Program-made: the position numbers and the translations under genes
In this document: in pieces, positions 21,542 to 35,125 of the stretch
Layout of the letters: each line of letters starts with the position of its first letter
Numbering within the stretch: the first letter of the stretch is position 1
Notes under the pieces: model-generated
Told to the model about the DNA's origin: nothing
Database searches by the model: none
What the model saw: only the letters and a program-made list of their open reading frames with translations
Source: Amanita rubescens
Lineage: Eukaryota; Basidiomycota; Agaricomycetes; Agaricales; Amanitaceae
Direction of reading: 5' to 3'
Assembly (NCBI GenBank): GCA_015039365.1
Contig: WION01000016.1
Coordinates: 62,001-126,000 of the forward strand
Length of the DNA stretch: 64,000 nucleotides

Positions 21542-24500
21542 TTAACTAAATGCAAAACCTTCTCCTCCTTCGTTGATGGCAAGCAACAGCTGTTGTCGAA
21601 GCATCTCGTATGACGTATACTGGGGTAAGTCAATTTGGTTGAAGCCTGTTATACCAATTGTTATACTTGTTTTCATAAACCATGGTTTCGCTTACAAGTA
21701 TGGGCTTGGGGCAATCTATCCGGTTCTCCGTAAGCACGATGGATAGAAAATCGTTGGACGCCTTGGACACCCTGCAAATCAACAAAGCCATTCAAAGGTA
21801 CACGAGAAGTGCCTGTAGCGAAGCTCAGGACTTTGGCCCGCTCGTCGCGTGTGAATGATTTCAGAGCACGCCACCACCATACAATGTTCGGATCGGAGCT
21901 CGTGTAACCATTGTATTCTGTGGCGGCCCTCCATTCGTCGACGTCGATATCAGGCGTTCCGGAAATCAGAAGCTCGAGTTCCTTTTCATTAAACTAGGGC
22001 AATTATGAGCCAGGAGTAAGCCACCATTAAATAACGATACGAACAATGGTAATAAGTTCCTTGGGAATGATTTCATAGAAACCTTCTGACAGGCCCTCGA
22101 TTTGCTCTTTGATAGATGAATAGAGACGGTATTGCGCGGATAGCTGCACATATTCACGTTTATTGTCTTGCATAACCTGGATGCCTTCCCCTCCTAGTTT
22201 TAAGGGGACAATGCGATTAACACCGAACTGTAATCCAGTCAATGATCTCAAAAATTGCACAAGGTCATTGAAACTCGCCTCGTCCGCTTCAACACTGAAT
22301 GTCAGGTCCAGAGGAGTAGGATCATTCTCTAGGATCCAACACAGCGAGTTATAGTACTCGGGATCCACCCATTCAACGTCTCTGTAATCCACTGGCTTTC
22401 CCAGGAGTTGCCTATACAAGCTTCTTGCAAAGTATGCATCCAGGAGACGGCCGTCATAAATAGCCTTTCCGATGACGCGACCAACAAACTTGAAAAAAGC
22501 CAAATGTTCAGGATTTACCCAAGAGTTTTTATTAGGCTGGTAGGTCTGTCTGTCGGCCGCACAAGGCTGGAACAGCGCATTGTTGGGATCGAACATCTGT
22601 CGTGCAAGTATCTGGAACCATTCCCTGGTGACACCACCAGCATCAACGCCTTCTTCTTGGTAGAATCGCACACTAAGTTTGCCGTATTTAATTTGTTCCC
22701 CCGTTTTCCTCTGCAAATGTTGGAAACTGTCTTCAAATACACGGGCTCGGCGGACATTCAGTTGAATGGTACCGTGATGCTCCCGGTTATGTGGCCGCCT
22801 GTGCAACTGCTGATTGAAGTAATTGCGCTTGTTGTCGAAATCAAGAACCCGTGGATTGTTGACCAACAGCGAGAACGAACCACTCATCAACGACGGATTA
22901 TTACGAACCATAAGATTGAGGATCTTGCGGTGAGAATCCGTAAAGGAAATGAACAGATCGTCCTTGGATTCTCTCGTTGGAGACATGGGCGATGCTGAAA
23001 CTTGCAGGGCGCGGGATGGCAAACTCCTTGACCCAGCATACTTGCAAACAACCATCAGGGCCTCAATTAATGGTAAAAGAACAATGGCAATGTGCTCCGT
23101 TTCCGGTTTTTCTTCAATCAAAGACAAACAATCTCCAAGTGTACGCCACAGTGTGGTGAAGTGGAAGGACTCGTATATCTCTTGCACCTTTTCAACGTCT
23201 GCGTCAGGGGTAGTGGCAGGAGGTGTTGACTTTGGCGAGTACATGTAGTCAATAGTTTTCAGAACTCTCAGCAATTTCGCTTGCAAGGATGACGCAGGAG
23301 AGAATTTTGCAGCTACAGAGTTGACAAGAGCATTGTCAGGGTCCCTTAACGCTGAGGCTAGCTCATCGAGATTGATTAAAAGCCCTTGTCCCGACTCTTG
23401 TGCCTTGTATCGCAACTCTTGAGCGATGACGTCGCGGGCGTCCGGTATGTAAGAAAGGTGCTGAATCAAGGCAAGGCTTTGCTGGAACGTACGGCCAGAA
23501 CATTCACCCACGGTTAAAATGTTGACAATCAGACGAAGTGCAACATGAGGTATTTGAGGCGGGCTAGACATAAGTGCTTTGTCTTCGGTAGCCTCCGGAG
23601 GCTTTTTGCTACTATCGGCTACTGCAGAGGAAGCTGTATCATGGTTAGTCCCCGAGGATACGCCAATGGTCCCACTTACAAGATTCAGTTACACTGACAT
23701 CGACCGCGGCGCTGGCTTGAACAGGCGGGGCAGAATCCGTGGAAGTCGAGGGTCCTGTTGAAGCTGATGGTTCGAGATTCGTTGCCGTTGTTCCTGGTGC
23801 GTCACTTGTAGGCTCCTTTCGTTCTTCCTTTAGGCTAGCAAGCGGTCGAGTCACGGTCGCAAGCAAACCAACAATGGATTCCATAATGGCCGGCGTCCGA
23901 AGAAGGTATTGTTTCTCCAATAACTGCAGTAGAGAAACGATCGGGTAATACGTTTGAGGCATTTGCTTTTCTTTGCCTTTGCCTTTCTTTGTCACGGCTT
24001 TTCGTAACCCGATAGGAAGCTCATGCTCTACCAAAAAGAAAAGGGACGACAGTTCATTGGAGCCAACAATGTATGTTAAAGCCTCGAGACAACGCTGGGC
24101 GATCAAATCGGGCACAATTTCTGTCTGAGAAGGGAGGAAAAAGCCAGGAACGTGATCACTGTTTGATTTATGTTTGACAGCTGACTTTGGTGTCTGAGGC
24201 TTCGCAACTTTGGATTGCGGCTGTGTCAAGCCCTTGTCAGCAATGTGTTCGACCGTGCCGTCTTGCAAGATAGTAAGTAGAAGATTGAACAGTTCTGTTC
24301 GCGTTTTTGAATTCTCGCACAGGTTTAAAAGAATCTTGAACAGCAGGGTCTTTTTGGAGATTTGGGGGAAGAAGAGTAAACGAACAAGAACCGTGACGCC
24401 AGACTTATCTAGCAGTTGCACAGCATCGTGTTGCGGTGGTATCTTTCGCACAGCAGGATGTTGAGTGCGTTGAGAAGGTTGGGATCCATACTGACTGCGA

Positions 24501-27500
24501 TACGGCTGACTTTCTCGGTACGCACCCGCCTCGGCAATCATATGAGACGGAAGTGTCTGAATGAAACCGTCATCTTGTTCAAGTAGCACTGCTTGACGAA
24601 GGTGAGGTTCCAAGCTGGCAATGAAGCTTGCGGCATCGATCTCTGCAGGGACGCCTGGTGGCTCGGTCCGAGTGTCCGCTTCTCTGCGGCGTGCTCGCTC
24701 GAATGCTTCTTGCTGCAAAATCTCGGCCCTGATTTCAGGGGGAAGAGCGTCAAGAAATTCAGCACTAATTTGCGAGTCGGGCGGTCTTTCAATTCTCGCT
24801 GCTTGCTGGTCACGGACATGTTGGTTGAGAACTTCCTCACGCATGTCGTCAGGTAGAGCCTCCAAAAAAGTTGGATCTATGCCAGTGTCGGTGATGTCGA
24901 CAGCACTACCGTGGATAAGTACAGTGATACGCTCTGCAGGAGCAGTTTGGCTTGTAGAGGCTTGTGCGGCTATGTCATTCTGGTCTTCATTGCGGTGTTG
25001 GTCATCGTGTCCATCCTCCGCTGCATCTAGCATTACCGTATCTGCATCAGCAGCCGAGGTGTTTGGGGTTTCTGTACTGCTTGTGGCAAACTGTGGCTGG
25101 TTCGTTTGCGTATCTGGCTCTGTTGGAATTTGGCCTTCGCTAGGCAATGGCTCGTCGGCCTCCTTGCTCTCTGTTTCTTCCGTCGCTTGCTCTAGACGGG
25201 CTTTTTCTTGCCTTTCTTGTTCTTCCCGAATTTTCATTTTCCTAGCGGCGTCCACTGCAGCAGGTAGTAGAGCAAGAATGACATGGTTGGTTAATTTGGT
25301 TACACGCTCGAGAATAAATTCTCCGTTGAGGATTTTCACTTCTTCTTGCCAACGTTGCAAAGTGAACAGGGGGTCCAGCTCCCGATTCTGTTTCGCACCG
25401 ACATTACGCTGAGGACGTTCGAGCCGGATTGAAGTAGTAAATACCCCAGGAGTCCTGCGATGCTGCAGGAGATTTCGCTCCAAGTTAAGGAGCATACCCG
25501 CTGGCACATCGAAACGGAAGGTCTCCGTCCCTCCCGCTGCTCGATTCCTGTTTGTAATATGCCGTACAATCTGTAGATTGCCTCCAGCCATCAACTCTTC
25601 CACGTTCTGGATGATATCCCCGCTCATGAACATCCGCTGAGGTTGGCGTGTATTTCTTGCTGTACTCGTTGGAGCGCGGTTACCTGGAATGGAATTGTCT
25701 AGCAGAAGAGGATGTGTGGTTAATTCCGGGGGAGTAGGAGCGTTTCTATTCCTGCCAAATGTCTGGACATTGTCATCACCTATCAAATGGTGAGAGAAAG
25801 TTCAGACTACATCTTCCCGTACGCACCCGCGTTCCGGTGTCGCCTTGTCATGAAAAGACTGATACCGTCTCGGTTTTCATTCGAGCTGACAAGGCCCTCT
25901 CCAACTGGACCAAAACTCAGAAGATCATTGACGGAAATGACCCCATCCTCTATGGCGTAATCGTCCACATCTGAAGCAGCATCTCGCTCGCCATCGTCGT
26001 GAATGATAGGGACTACTACACCTTAAATCCAACTAGAAACATCATCAGACAGTCACTTACTGGCATGGTCTTCATCCTCGTCTCCTTCTTCCAATCTCAT
26101 ACCGGGAGGAACATTTTCTTCGCCACGGACATCCTATGAAAGCATTATGAGAATCCAGCGTGGCATATGCACAATCTGAACAGACCTGCCACATAATTTC
26201 CGCCTCTTCCGCATCCTCCTCATCTCCCTCCTCATCCACCCCATCATCCATCTCGTCGTTCTCTTCGCCTTCAATGATACCTTCTTCGTCCTCCTCTTCT
26301 TCATCAACGTCATCCCAGGCTCCTTCTGAATCATGCGCGTCATCTTCATCAAGCTCATCCCCATCCCCTTCATCTTCAGTGTTGGATGTATCATCACTAT
26401 CAGAATTTTCAAACTCCATGTCAACATCTTCATCCTCATCCCCCTGATCCTCGGCCAACTCGTCCTCATCGTCGTATTGACCATCCATTTCCTGGATACT
26501 ATGAACATCACTGAACAAACCATGGCTGGATGAACTTACACCCCCATACATGCCGAGTGCAGAATGACGATACAAATCGGGCGTCTCTTCACGAGTCTCG
26601 CTTTCTGTCTCTTCTGCCTCTTCGGTGTCGAATGACTCAACACTTTCGCTGGTGACAGCTTCACTTTGCCCCTTTGACTTTGAAAGCGACCTGCTCATTT
26701 TAATGGCAACTTTTGTTCTATGCCTGTTTTCAGAACTGTAGTCATGATCAAATCAAATCGACTCACAAATATTCCAAGGGTCGCAAAATTGCTGATATGA
26801 GGCCACGGACATCTGGGTAGTTGAGGTCAACCTCCGACAAGGCAGTCGTCAAGGTAGACACCACGTGCTTCTCCAGCATGACCTTGGCAATGTGCGTAGG
26901 TGTATCATCCTGAGGCTTTCTGGTCGAACTACTCAACCGAATTGTGAGAAGACGATAGCAAAGTTCCGCAAGCGCAAGAAGACGACCGTATCGCGCATCT
27001 AGGCTTTCTGACGATGGTAGATCTTTAATAGCCCGACTGATGGCTTCCACTACGACTCGACGAACAGACACAAGCTCAGCAGATGCCTCTTCGTGTGGGG
27101 TCGTATCGACGCAGAGCGCTACAACGACTGAGATAGCCCATTGACTTGCAGATATCCGACTCCTGGCCTTTTGATCAGGTTGAGGACTAATCGTCCCAAA
27201 CGTTATAAGCTCAGAGAGGAGGAATTGCAATGTGGCCATCCTATGTTTCGGCATTGTATCCTTTGCTGGAGTGTGCATGCGCTTTTTAGGCGAAAAAGAT
27301 AAGAAAGCGTTTTTGCACACATCATAAGAGAACAAGAGCTCTGATAAACATTGCATCAAGAAGCACATAAATTGGTATTTCTCCTCGTGCTCAGCTCTAG
27401 GACTCGCATCGCTGGAGGGCTTCGGTGTCGCCGGTATTGTTGACTCCTCGGCGTTGCCTATATCCGATTTTGCCTCCGTTGAGCTTGTGTCGGGTGACAC

Positions 27501-30500
27501 CTCATTGAGCGACTTCATGGTAAGCACAAGCTCTGACACAAGGTAGTGAACTACGGCCTCAGCAGATTCACCACCAGTAGGTACAGGAATTGATGGTTCA
27601 GATTCTGGGAAATCGATATCCATATCTGCTCTGTCTAATAAACTGATGGGCTGAGCAGATAGAGGTTTGATATCCTTTGTTTCTTGATCTGCTGCAAGTT
27701 TGAGACTGACGTGAGGCGAAGGCGAGTAGGGTAGACCAAGCTGGCATAGAGACTTCGCTGTGTCAACGAAAATTTGTGGGTCTCGAAGTGCCATGGCGCT
27801 CCAACTACGAACATAGTTCGTTACATCTACCATCCGAGAACGAGGTTGACTAAGATATCGCTTGATTGTTTGACGCATTATATTCTGGATGATGATGGGA
27901 TCTTCAACGATATGCCGCAATATTATAGCAATATACGATGAACTACCGGAGACTGGAGATGTTTTAATTCGATTGAATAGCTGAGTTATAGCCCCGCGAG
28001 TGATAAACTGCACTGTCAAAGAGCGGTCGCGAGTGAACAGAACGAAGAGGCGCAACAACGAAAGGAATTCATCGTCAGGAATATCGCGTGCACCAATCAT
28101 TCGTAAACAGAAATCGAAGACAATTGTCCTGGTCTCTGTTCTGAGAGGACCGACAAGAATCAACTGGGGGAGGACAGGTTCGCCTTCTTTCGGTAAAGTG
28201 ATGGCACTCGGTTCCTCCGATAGAATTAACAACTTCTCCACGACGAGTAGGTGGGCAGCAAGCCATCGAGGAGGATGCTCGAGATCAATACTTGACAAAA
28301 GTAGTGCTAGGAGGCATTCCAAAAGCGAATCTCTTGTCGTTTGATCTACGGAGGATGGAGTTTCGTGGAGAATCAAAGCAAGCAAACGGCATCTGTTGGC
28401 TAAAGGTTGCTCTTGAACGTCGTAGGCGAAGGGCGAAAATGACTTGACATCTTCAACGAGATCTTGGATGGCCTGTTGCTGATAATCATTTTGGGGTTTG
28501 GTGAAGGCATTATGCAGATCAAATAGCAGCGAGTTATGTTCATCAATTAGAGTCAAGGCTTGGGAGGGAATAGCCGCTCTCAGGGGTTCCCTTGCTTCGT
28601 TAAGTTCTTTTAGGTATTCTTGCGGGCTTTTACCGACTGTCTCGGGAGTCTCTTCTGTATTCGTATTTTCCTCGTCTCCGGTCCCTTCATCAGAATCATC
28701 GCTTGAAGACGCTCTCGCTTCACCGGCATTCTCCTCGGCATTCTCTTGTACAGTTTCAGACACTGGATCAGGGACGAGGGGGAATGGTTGGCTGAGAAGG
28801 AACTCTGTTGCTGCGTTGACATTGTTGCCAGTCCTGGCGAGCGCACGTTCAGCAGCAGACCGAGGGAAACCCATCTCAGTGAGTGTTCTGATCAACTCCT
28901 GGTCGGGACCAGGACGGCTAGCACTGTGCGATACGTCCACGACAAATTCTCCCCTTGACTCCTCATTTTCGCCATTTGTGAGCTCAAGAACACAGTGTAC
29001 GACATACCGAGTGACACCGAGAGGGGCTAATATCAGCCAAGGAGCTCCCCACAGACTCTGAAGGAGCGGGAGGGCCGCAAGACGTAGTCTGACAAGGAAG
29101 TTATGGGGTTCAAAGTATCCTGGATCTGTGTCCTTCTTGTCCCGAGTCAAGGTGATCAGCGTCTGTGCGGAGTCGAACAGAGGCTTCGACGAAAGGATGG
29201 GGTGTAACAGATGTAGTGTGACTTTGAGGGCCGCGTATGAATGTATAAGTTGCTTCTTCTCTACATCAGAGCGATCCTCCTCCCTGATCTTAGTGATTGT
29301 TTCGATCGTTCCCATAAACATACGACATGCAACAAATACAGCATCCAGACCTCCAGCTCGATACAAGGAGTACAGCTGTACGGTGTGCAGGGACTTAGTG
29401 GTGGTGCGTTCTGTCAAAGCATGATAAACGATACAGTAAGACAATCTAACGAAGAACGAACCATCAATCAGTAAAGCGGTGAATAGGCTTAGCATAACGC
29501 TATAATATGTGAAAAGAGGCGATATATCTGGAGTAACGATAAGATATCACAACGCGGAGATGCTAAGGCAACCTACCCGACGTAGGCTTGAGGTTTAGAT
29601 GCTTTAACATGATGTCAGCCACCACAGCGGACGACTCAGAAATTTGTTTCTTCTGAGCTACGTCTGGATTACGTCTAGCGTGGAACATTTTAACCATCGC
29701 TATCCAAAGTTCATAGTGTCAGAAAAACAGGAGTGGTGGGCAGGATAATATTACCTTGGAAGAACGGTGCCAAGGAGTTGGGTAGCCCATGTGTAAGATG
29801 TTTGAGTGCGGCAGCATTCCGTTCACGAGGGTCTTTCAGAGATTTGTCGGGGCTGGGAACGTTGGCTGTATTTGTTGATGCGGATTGTACGCCGTTAGTT
29901 CCACCTGGGGAAGTCGAGGCATCCAGATCATCCAAATTGACGGTCGACTGTTCTGGTGACGTATCCATGGATAAAGTTAAGGACTGTGCGACGTTGATAC
30001 CTTTCGCTGACAATCCAACCACTAGGGCGATATTCTCCCACACACCCGCACGATGCAAAGCACCCAAATTCGCCACAACCTGAGGTGTCATGTTACTCAT
30101 GAGTATTTGAAGCAACGAAATGGATGCTCGGCCGTGGGCATATCCTGCGGTAGCAAATACATCAGAGAGGAGCGTGATCCTGATGTGAAGTGTAACAAGA
30201 TTTCTAAATTGCCTATTTGCTTCTTCGCAACCCTCGGCTGTCCAATAGCTTTAGCATCTTCTTGAAAAGATATGTCATTAAACTTGCCTGTAGTATCAAC
30301 AAAGGGCAGAAGCTTCGACTGGTCATCCACGTCCTCCCAAAAGCTCCTCGTATTCTCCAACGACTCCGACACAAGCTTCGCGAGTAGCATGAAAGTTTCG
30401 TTCGTGACAACTTCTACAGTTGTGCGCATTATTTGCACCATAGAATCAGATGCAACACCATTCGCATAGTCATAGGGAAGGCACGGAAGACCAGTTAGCC

Positions 30501-33174
30501 GACCCAATTGAGCAAAACCGTCAGTTGTAGTGACGAAGTCCCGGCAATGCGGACTGTGCTGAAACAAGCCTTCCAAGAACTGGGTAGCGTGAACGCGAGT
30601 TCCAATTCATTGCAGCTAATGCTCACCCGACCAATAATGTCAATGTAGCCTACAACTTCGTTATCATGGGACCGATCGGCAATGTCTTCATCCTCGTTGT
30701 CTTGCTCAATGGTCATTTCACCAGCGGTGTGCGAGGTGTCCTCCACATCTTCCATAGGCACGTCACTGTCCGACGACGTCTGGACAGGAACCAAATTATA
30801 CCAATGTTGCTGGCTCGATGGGACAACAAAGGCCTTCCCTAGCTCTTCGATCTTTGAAAGTGTAGCTTTTATGGCTTCAAATACCGGCGTCTTCAATGAC
30901 GGGTGGTGTCTGATCAGTTCGTCGATTGCCGTGCCGATTAAAACTGCATTCTCTTTGTCCAAGAGAATTTTAGAATGCCGCTCGGAGGTGAAAATAGAAA
31001 AGATGGATGGTATAATGCTAGGGTGTCTAGCAAGTTGGGCCTGACCAGCTTCATTCAGGCAGAGTGCTCCAATGGCATTGGGAATCGCTTGAATGACCTA
31101 ATCACCTATTAGTCTCAAAATTAATCAGATAGATCGTGTAGACGGACTTCGATAGAGGGCTCGAGACCCATCTCTATAGAATTGAAGAAAGCTTCCGGCA
31201 ACCCAGCCTCTTGAATGATAACTAGGGATGTTGGTTCATTATGCACGAAAGTGGCCATGATATTGATGGCTGTGCCCAATTCAGAAACGTTTTGTCGTGA
31301 AGTAATTAAATGCTCACCGAGAGGCAATACGCTTGGGCCAAACAGATTACGATGTTCAATAATTTTCTTGATCGAATTCAATAACGAGGTATCTATCAAT
31401 CCCCGAAGCCCTTCAGTGGAACCCTGACGACTGCATCATCCTATGCATTGATCTGAGGACATGTTTTAGGACAGCAGATCGCGAAATGGGCAGTTCATCT
31501 GCAAATTGTCAGCACCAGTAACGGCGAAAGGAAGGATTAACTTGCTGTCTGGGGCCCCAGACGAGTAGCTTTCAATATCAAGATTGACTTCGTACTGCAT
31601 AGATGGCATAAACAATCAAGTGTCGAGGAGGCAAAGACGGCTAACCTCGATCCGATCCACCAATACTTCAACTCCGCGAGAATTACAAAAGACCTGGAAC
31701 GCGCTGGCGAAGCTGTACAAGACATTGTCTACAAGTTGCATTGTTTTGGATAATGCCGATGCGCGTGTAGATGACTTATGCTCGATGATTTGGATGAGCA
31801 GAGGGATAAGCCCTGCACCAACGACCATATTACCACCTGATGCATGGGATGCAATGAACGTGACAAAAGATAAAAGGGCCTCGATAAACGCATGCGGAAG
31901 TGTCGATTCAGGATCTGCAATATCGGAAACAGTTTTGCGGAACAGAGCCATTAAGATGCCATGATTAACTCCTGCATTCACGGCTGTCAATACTTCTTGA
32001 ATCTTTCCTCGATAACGAGCCAGAGCGTCTAATGCAGCAATAGCAGCCGTCTGAACGCTGGCAGGAACATTGTGATCAACTTGCAATAGCTCGGCGATGT
32101 GTGGTATCAAGTCTGGTTCATAAAGAAAGAGGGAAGTTGACGCTTGCGCCTCGGGATGAGTGTGCCCAAAGATAGCGATGGCCAGTAGTCTGGCGATCAC
32201 AAGCTTCTCCCGGTACTCCACCACTCCTGAGAGTGCCAGCGCGGCACGGGTACGGCAAAGTAGCTCGAACTTCTCCGATTCTGGTACCGAATACTTTTCA
32301 ATCGCGTCAGCAAGCACATGCATCATAGGCTTGGAATGTAATGCTTGTTCATCGAGGATGACATTAACCTGACCAGCTAATGTTTGACTTGTGTACGGCT
32401 TGCGAGAGGTTTGCGCCATGTCAAACACGTCAGGTTCTGCCTTCTTGTCCGCCGTAGCAGTAATGGATTCAGTCCTATAGAAATTAAAGTGGACCCTGCG
32501 CGCTTCGCCTGGGAGTGAACGAACTTTGCCGTCTCCGTCTGGGGACACGAGGTCGATGAGGCTGATAGCGTTCTCGCGCGTATAAGGCCACTTTTCGGAG
32601 AGTGACAGAAGACGAGGTGTAGATATACTGAGGGCATGTGAAAGCGCCAACTGCGTCGAATATTGTTGAGATGGCCGCAAGAGGAGGTTGAGCGACAGAA
32701 CGAGAACATCGATGTCTGACGTGTAAAGCAAGCTGTTAAGCCTCTGTGATATAATCAGAGAAAATTCAGCCAGTGACGCAAGATAAACACACGTCGTAGG
32801 AACTGAATGTTTTACGGTTAGTGGAGTTCTCGAGCAGCAAACGTTCAAATCTAAGAATCTCGCAAATTAATTTCTTCGTTTCTGGATCAAACGCGCTGAG
32901 CTGAAGTCTTTCCACATCGTATTTGCGAATAACTTCTTCTAGGATGGCATCAAACTTGTTGAGTACTTTGACCCAAGCATTCAAGTCAGAGCGAGGCCAT
33001 TTCCATGTGTCTGTCGTCGATAAAAAATCAGCCAAATTGTTTTCTTGCGTCTGTAACAGTTTTGAAATGAGATTTGCCACTTGTGGAGGCTAAACAGAAG
33101 TGAGGACAAAGTGACTAATATCGCCGATGACATACTGGAGGAGCAGGTTTCTTTGGTTTATGAGAGATCTTCAT
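21542..33174 (-). CDS. TOM1: Giant HECT E3 ubiquitin ligase TOM1/HUWE1, 18 exons, one apparent frameshift
   Basis: Exons: 33174..33136, 33089..32793, 32743..31646, 31594..31546, 31498..31318, 31269..31148, 31097..30627, 30579..30284, 30212..29755, 29699..29577, 29527..26767, 26717..26186, 26133..26061, 26015..25827, 25779..23680, 23633..22045, 21993..21696, 21645..21542; about 3592 aa. N-terminal DUF908/DUF913-type repeats ([20 protein letters not shown]); a UBA domain ([20 protein letters not shown]) near residue 1250; a very acidic Asp/Glu stretch in exon 12; HECT domain at the end with [12 protein letters not shown] and the catalytic Cys in [12 protein letters not shown]. Intron 31499..31545 has a GC donor. 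One extra base near 31420 breaks the frame between MMQSSG and TEGLRGLID. The boundary at 26061 is uncertain by one base. Confidence 0.95.
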
Positions 33175-33300
33175 CTTCCTCGAGAAGATCTGGGAAAGTG
33201 ATTAGATGAGCTGTATATCCGCAGTTTGAAGAGATCTTGTCGAATTCGCGGTCGAGTGATCCCTTGAACTGTGGTCGATCTTCAGACCTCCAAGCGATTG

Positions 33301-33340
33301 CTGATGCAATGTCACGGTCACGGTCACACCCCAAGCTTAT
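33301..33340 (+). repeat. 40-bp element, copy A (pairs with 34501-34540)
   Basis: Begins CTGATGCAATGTCACGGTCA and ends with CCAAGCTTAT. It matches copy B at 33 of 40 positions without gaps. It includes three overlapping GGTCAC/GTCACG units and lies 127 bp upstream of the TOM1 ATG. Confidence 0.6.
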
Positions 33341-34500
33341 CTAAGGATTTGACTGGTACCCCAAGACACATGCCTTTCGGTCCAGGTAAGCGATCAACAG
33401 TCAGAATGGCTCAATAATTGGCTCAGATGATAAGCTCAGAGTTTTCTGTTGGGTTCTCGATGTACCTGACAAATCCTTTCTTGAGGGAAGCAAACGACGA
33501 CGGTGGGTCATTTGAAGAAAACGATCACGGAGGAGTTGGTGCCATCGACGCCAACACCCTCGAGCTCTGGAAGGTTCGCTCACCTTCCCTGTGCGGGTCG
33601 ACGACGTCTGATTTTCGGGAAGCTATCTCAACCGCACCATTGTTTCCGCGATCTCGTCAGCCACAATCAGTGTAACGAATCTAACACCAGCTCTGTTCCA
33701 TCTATTTTCGGTGAGCAGATTAGATACAACATCCATGATGCAGCAACTCATAGCTTTTCAGACCACGGCGCGCCACAGTACATTGCTTGTATGATGTATT
33801 ACTGGAAGAAAACCTTGACCATGCACGTCTCTTGCACTAGCAGGCTTCACGTGCATCTAACCAGACCGTGTCCAAGAAATCGTTACACGAAAGAAAGGTT
33901 TGTGACTTTTTTCAATTTCTTCTGGCAAGATTATTTTCCTCAACTACTTTTATGTCTACTGCATATTTCGTAAAGCCACGCGCCTGCTGCGGCAGTACAC
34001 CGCCCTTCCATTTGTCCCCGCAAGGGCCGTTCATGCTTCATACCTGCAGCGGCAGTGCGGGCCTTGATAAGGTGGGGGTGCTCCGCGAATCGCGATGCCC
34101 GAAGCATTCACCTGATGATTTGATTGAGAGGCGGCAGAACTGTCGTTAGTAAGTAGTGGCAGCCATCGGGATAAAGTACGTTTGGTTTACTCTAATCCCG
34201 ACGTAACCTCCTCACACCCGTTCTCGCGCCTCGCGGCCGCTGTCCGTCAGCGGACCACTCGCGCTTTCTTGGTGAGAGTTATGAGTGCCCTCTCTGAGTG
34301 TCTAGACTAGTTGATACGACTGACTGAGACAATGTTTCAGTTTTCACATGGGTGCCCTGCGGCTCCCTAGCGCTCTCTAATTTCTGCTACTTTACCATCC
34401 ACGATGTATTTATGTAGCTATCACTCGCTCGAGTCTATTTCATAGGGCGCGCCGCCTCGCATCCAAACAAAGGTCAATGTCGTGTCATTGTTTGATCACA

Positions 34501-34540
34501 CTGACGCAATGCCACCGTCACTGTCACATCCCAAGTTTAA
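34501..34540 (+). repeat. 40-bp element, copy B, immediately upstream of SUB1
   Basis: Begins CTGACGCAATGCCACCGTCA and ends with CCAAGTTTAA, 8 bp before the SUB1 ATG at 34549. Same orientation as copy A and exactly 1200 bp away. Confidence 0.6.
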
Positions 34541-34548
34541 TATCAACC

Positions 34549-35125
34549 ATGAGCACCAAGACAGCGCGAAAGCGGCAAGCTAGCGACAACGAGTCTGACT
34601 TTGAGGCTTCTGACAACTCTCAAAAACGCGACGTCAAGCCAAGTAAGTCGAAGTCTGGCGTGGGTAGCCTCATTTGGGCTTTCAGTTATTGATTTGATTG
34701 ACGCGTCGCTCAAGTCTCACAACCGCGACTCTGATGATGCAGGCCATGGTTCTACTCCAACGGTAAAAAAACCGAGATTAGGCGTAAGTCGTTACATCCG
34801 TGTGACTTCTCAATCTAATTCACACCCCAGAAGGCCACCACTTCTCATGCGACTTCTACGTCAAGCGGAGAGTCATATGTCGAGATTGGAAAGAAGAGAC
34901 GTGTAACTGCGAGCGTCTTCAAGGGCCAAATTCTAGTTGACATCCGAGAATACTATGGAGCCGACGGAGACGAAAAGCCAGGAAAGAAGGGCATCGCCCT
35001 CACTGTGGAGCAGGTGCGTTCCCATGCGTCGATGCGCGTATGGTGACCTGAAGCAACGATAGTGGGAGGCCATAAAATCAAACATCGCTGCCATTGACCA
35101 ACTATTGTCCAACGTCAAAAAGTGA
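34549..35125 (+). CDS. SUB1: Transcriptional coactivator PC4/Sub1
   Basis: Exons: 34549..34659, 34715..34783, 34831..35013, 35063..35125 (141 aa). The C-terminal PC4 ssDNA-binding fold is complete: KKRRVTASVFKGQILVDIRE, then the YYGADGDEKPGKKGIALTVE loop-strand and WEAIKSNIAAIDQLLSNVKK. The N-terminus is a charged Ser/Lys/Asp-rich tail as in yeast Sub1. Intron 1 is ambiguous: donor GTAAGT with acceptor 34684-34686 is also in frame, but the chosen pair (34660..34714) has a better branch-point (TTGAC) and a hydrophilic product. The factor binds promoter DNA and Pol II at initiation. Confidence 0.93.

Larger units (their letters stand above)
33175..34548. other. 1.37-kb divergent intergenic region TOM1/SUB1
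   Basis: Shared upstream region of two housekeeping genes transcribed away from each other. ORFs of 85 and 156 codons on the plus strand show no family motif and no codon-usage signal I can see. It contains two copies of a roughly 40-bp element (33301-33340 and 34501-34540) and GC-rich patches around 33970-34070 and 34215-34260. No RNA gene is recognisable. Confidence 0.5.

Noticed and set aside
24621..25412. 263-codon plus-strand ORF
   Set aside because: Exactly antisense to a TOM1 coding exon with Ser/Cys/Leu-rich composition produced by the acidic sense strand; no start context, domain or introns.
26134..26523. Met/Lys/Arg-rich 129-codon minus ORF and Ser-rich plus ORF
   Set aside because: Frame shadows of the Asp/Glu codon repeats of TOM1 exon 12.
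28498..29061. 187-codon plus ORF opposite TOM1
   Set aside because: Antisense shadow of the UBA-region exon; Ser/Val-rich, no family features.
33418..33973. Plus-strand ORFs of 85 and 156 codons upstream of SUB1
   Set aside because: No conserved motif and no splice pattern linking them; likely random in a promoter region.
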